This document shows positions 7,889-8,280 of a stretch of 8,280 nt of DNA, one piece after another. The position numbers and the translations under genes are program-made. Origin of the DNA: Verrucomicrobiales bacterium (lineage in GTDB: Bacteria > Verrucomicrobiota > Verrucomicrobiia > Verrucomicrobiales > DEV007). The DNA is taken from contig SLGN01000555.1 of assembly GCA_007123695.1 (NCBI GenBank), forward strand, positions 1 to 8,280, written 5' to 3'. Numbering within the stretch: the first letter of the stretch is position 1; each line of letters starts with the position of its first letter. The notes under the pieces are model-generated. The model was not told the DNA's origin. It was given only the letters and a program-made list of their open reading frames with translations, and did not search any database.

Positions 7889-8280
7889 ATGCCAAGTCCG
7901 TCCCTGAAGGCCGCCGCCGCCCTCGCCCTCGCGCTTGTCGCCGCCACCGCGCTGACGCAGGACCGCTCCGGACGCATCCGCTCGACCTACTTCGGGATCG
8001 AGGAAGACGGCACGGTGCCCCGCGATCCCCGCGAGTGGCGCGGCGGACGCTACCTCGACTTTCCCGACTGGGACGTCGATGCCGAGGTGCCCAACGATCT
8101 CTTCACCTTCGTCCGGGTGCGCTACAATTCGGGCACCTGGATGGGGCGCCACAAAAAGTGGCTCATCGACTACCCCGAGGCCGACCTCAATTTCTCCTAC
8201 CGCCTGCAGCAGCTCACCTCGCTGGAGGTCGATCCCCGCCCCGTCATCGTCGACATCGACGCCGAGCAGCTCAGGAACTA
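7889..8280 (+). CDS. DUF4159 domain protein, N-terminal part (runs off right edge)
   Basis: The first 130 codons are visible. Residues 1-23 form a signal peptide (basic K7, then an Ala/Leu/Val core), so the product is exported. The mature part shows the start of a DUF4159 domain: PNDLFTFVRVRYNSG, then a Trp-rich segment, DYPEADLNFSYRLQQLTSL and DPRPVIVDID, matching the family's conserved order. DUF4159 proteins are common in Planctomycetota, Verrucomicrobiota and Myxococcota, often near MoxR/DUF58-type genes; their biochemical role is not established. The start at 7889 is chosen because it gives a proper signal peptide; no strong ribosome binding site is seen. The gene follows the second DUF1501 gene after 131 bases with no clear terminator between, so co-transcription is possible. 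Confidence 0.85.
   Translation, partial: MPSPSLKAAAALALALVAATALTQDRSGRIRSTYFGIEEDGTVPRDPREWRGGRYLDFPDWDVDAEVPNDLFTFVRVRYNSGTWMGRHKKWLIDYPEADLNFSYRLQQLTSLEVDPRPVIVDIDAEQLRN

Noticed and set aside
6348..7895. 515-codon minus-strand frame opposite the second DUF1501 gene
   Set aside because: Antisense shadow; the plus-strand frame holds all DUF1501 motifs, a Tat leader and a ribosome binding site.
7735..7977. Small minus-strand frame of 80 codons containing a plausible helical stretch (SIDELLEEFAARDPG)
   Set aside because: It begins inside the signal-peptide region of the DUF4159 gene and overlaps the end of the DUF1501 gene; no ribosome binding site or family resemblance was seen.

Overview
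The window is GC-rich double-stranded bacterial DNA. Its gene content points to the Planctomycetota-Verrucomicrobiota group: two DUF1501 proteins with twin-arginine leaders, a DUF4159 protein, and a fragment of a transposase type that I associate with those phyla. Verrucomicrobiota is my slight preference, but this is inference from families, not from a marker gene.

Left part (1-2123, minus strand): the first 707 codons of a large STAND-type protein. It has an N-terminal domain resembling SMEK, a central NB-ARC NTPase, and a C-terminal array of kinesin-light-chain-like TPR units that runs off the left edge. The TPR units are almost identical at DNA level (126-bp period). This is the architecture of candidate antiphage or conflict NTPases and is the most interesting item in the window. 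The stretch 2124-2599 has no intact gene. It holds a short plus-strand remnant of a transposase N-terminus (2242-2505) and a GC-rich hairpin.

Middle part (2600-7757): three genes for predicted exported hydrolases. A DUF1501 protein (2600-4069, minus) is divergent from a UshA-like metallophosphatase/5'-nucleotidase (4364-5986, plus). A second, more divergent DUF1501 protein (6282-7757, plus) follows. All three have twin-arginine leaders, which suggests folded, possibly cofactor-bearing enzymes sent to the periplasm. The usual DUF1501 partner (a DUF1549/DUF1553 cytochrome-type protein) is not seen next to either copy. The nucleotidase keeps its metal-site motifs but has lost the canonical substrate-binding signature in its C-terminal domain.

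Right edge (7889-8280, plus): the first 130 codons of a DUF4159 protein with a signal peptide.

No rRNA, tRNA, CRISPR array, complete insertion sequence or origin was recognised. The very long open frames opposite the real genes are by-products of high GC content.
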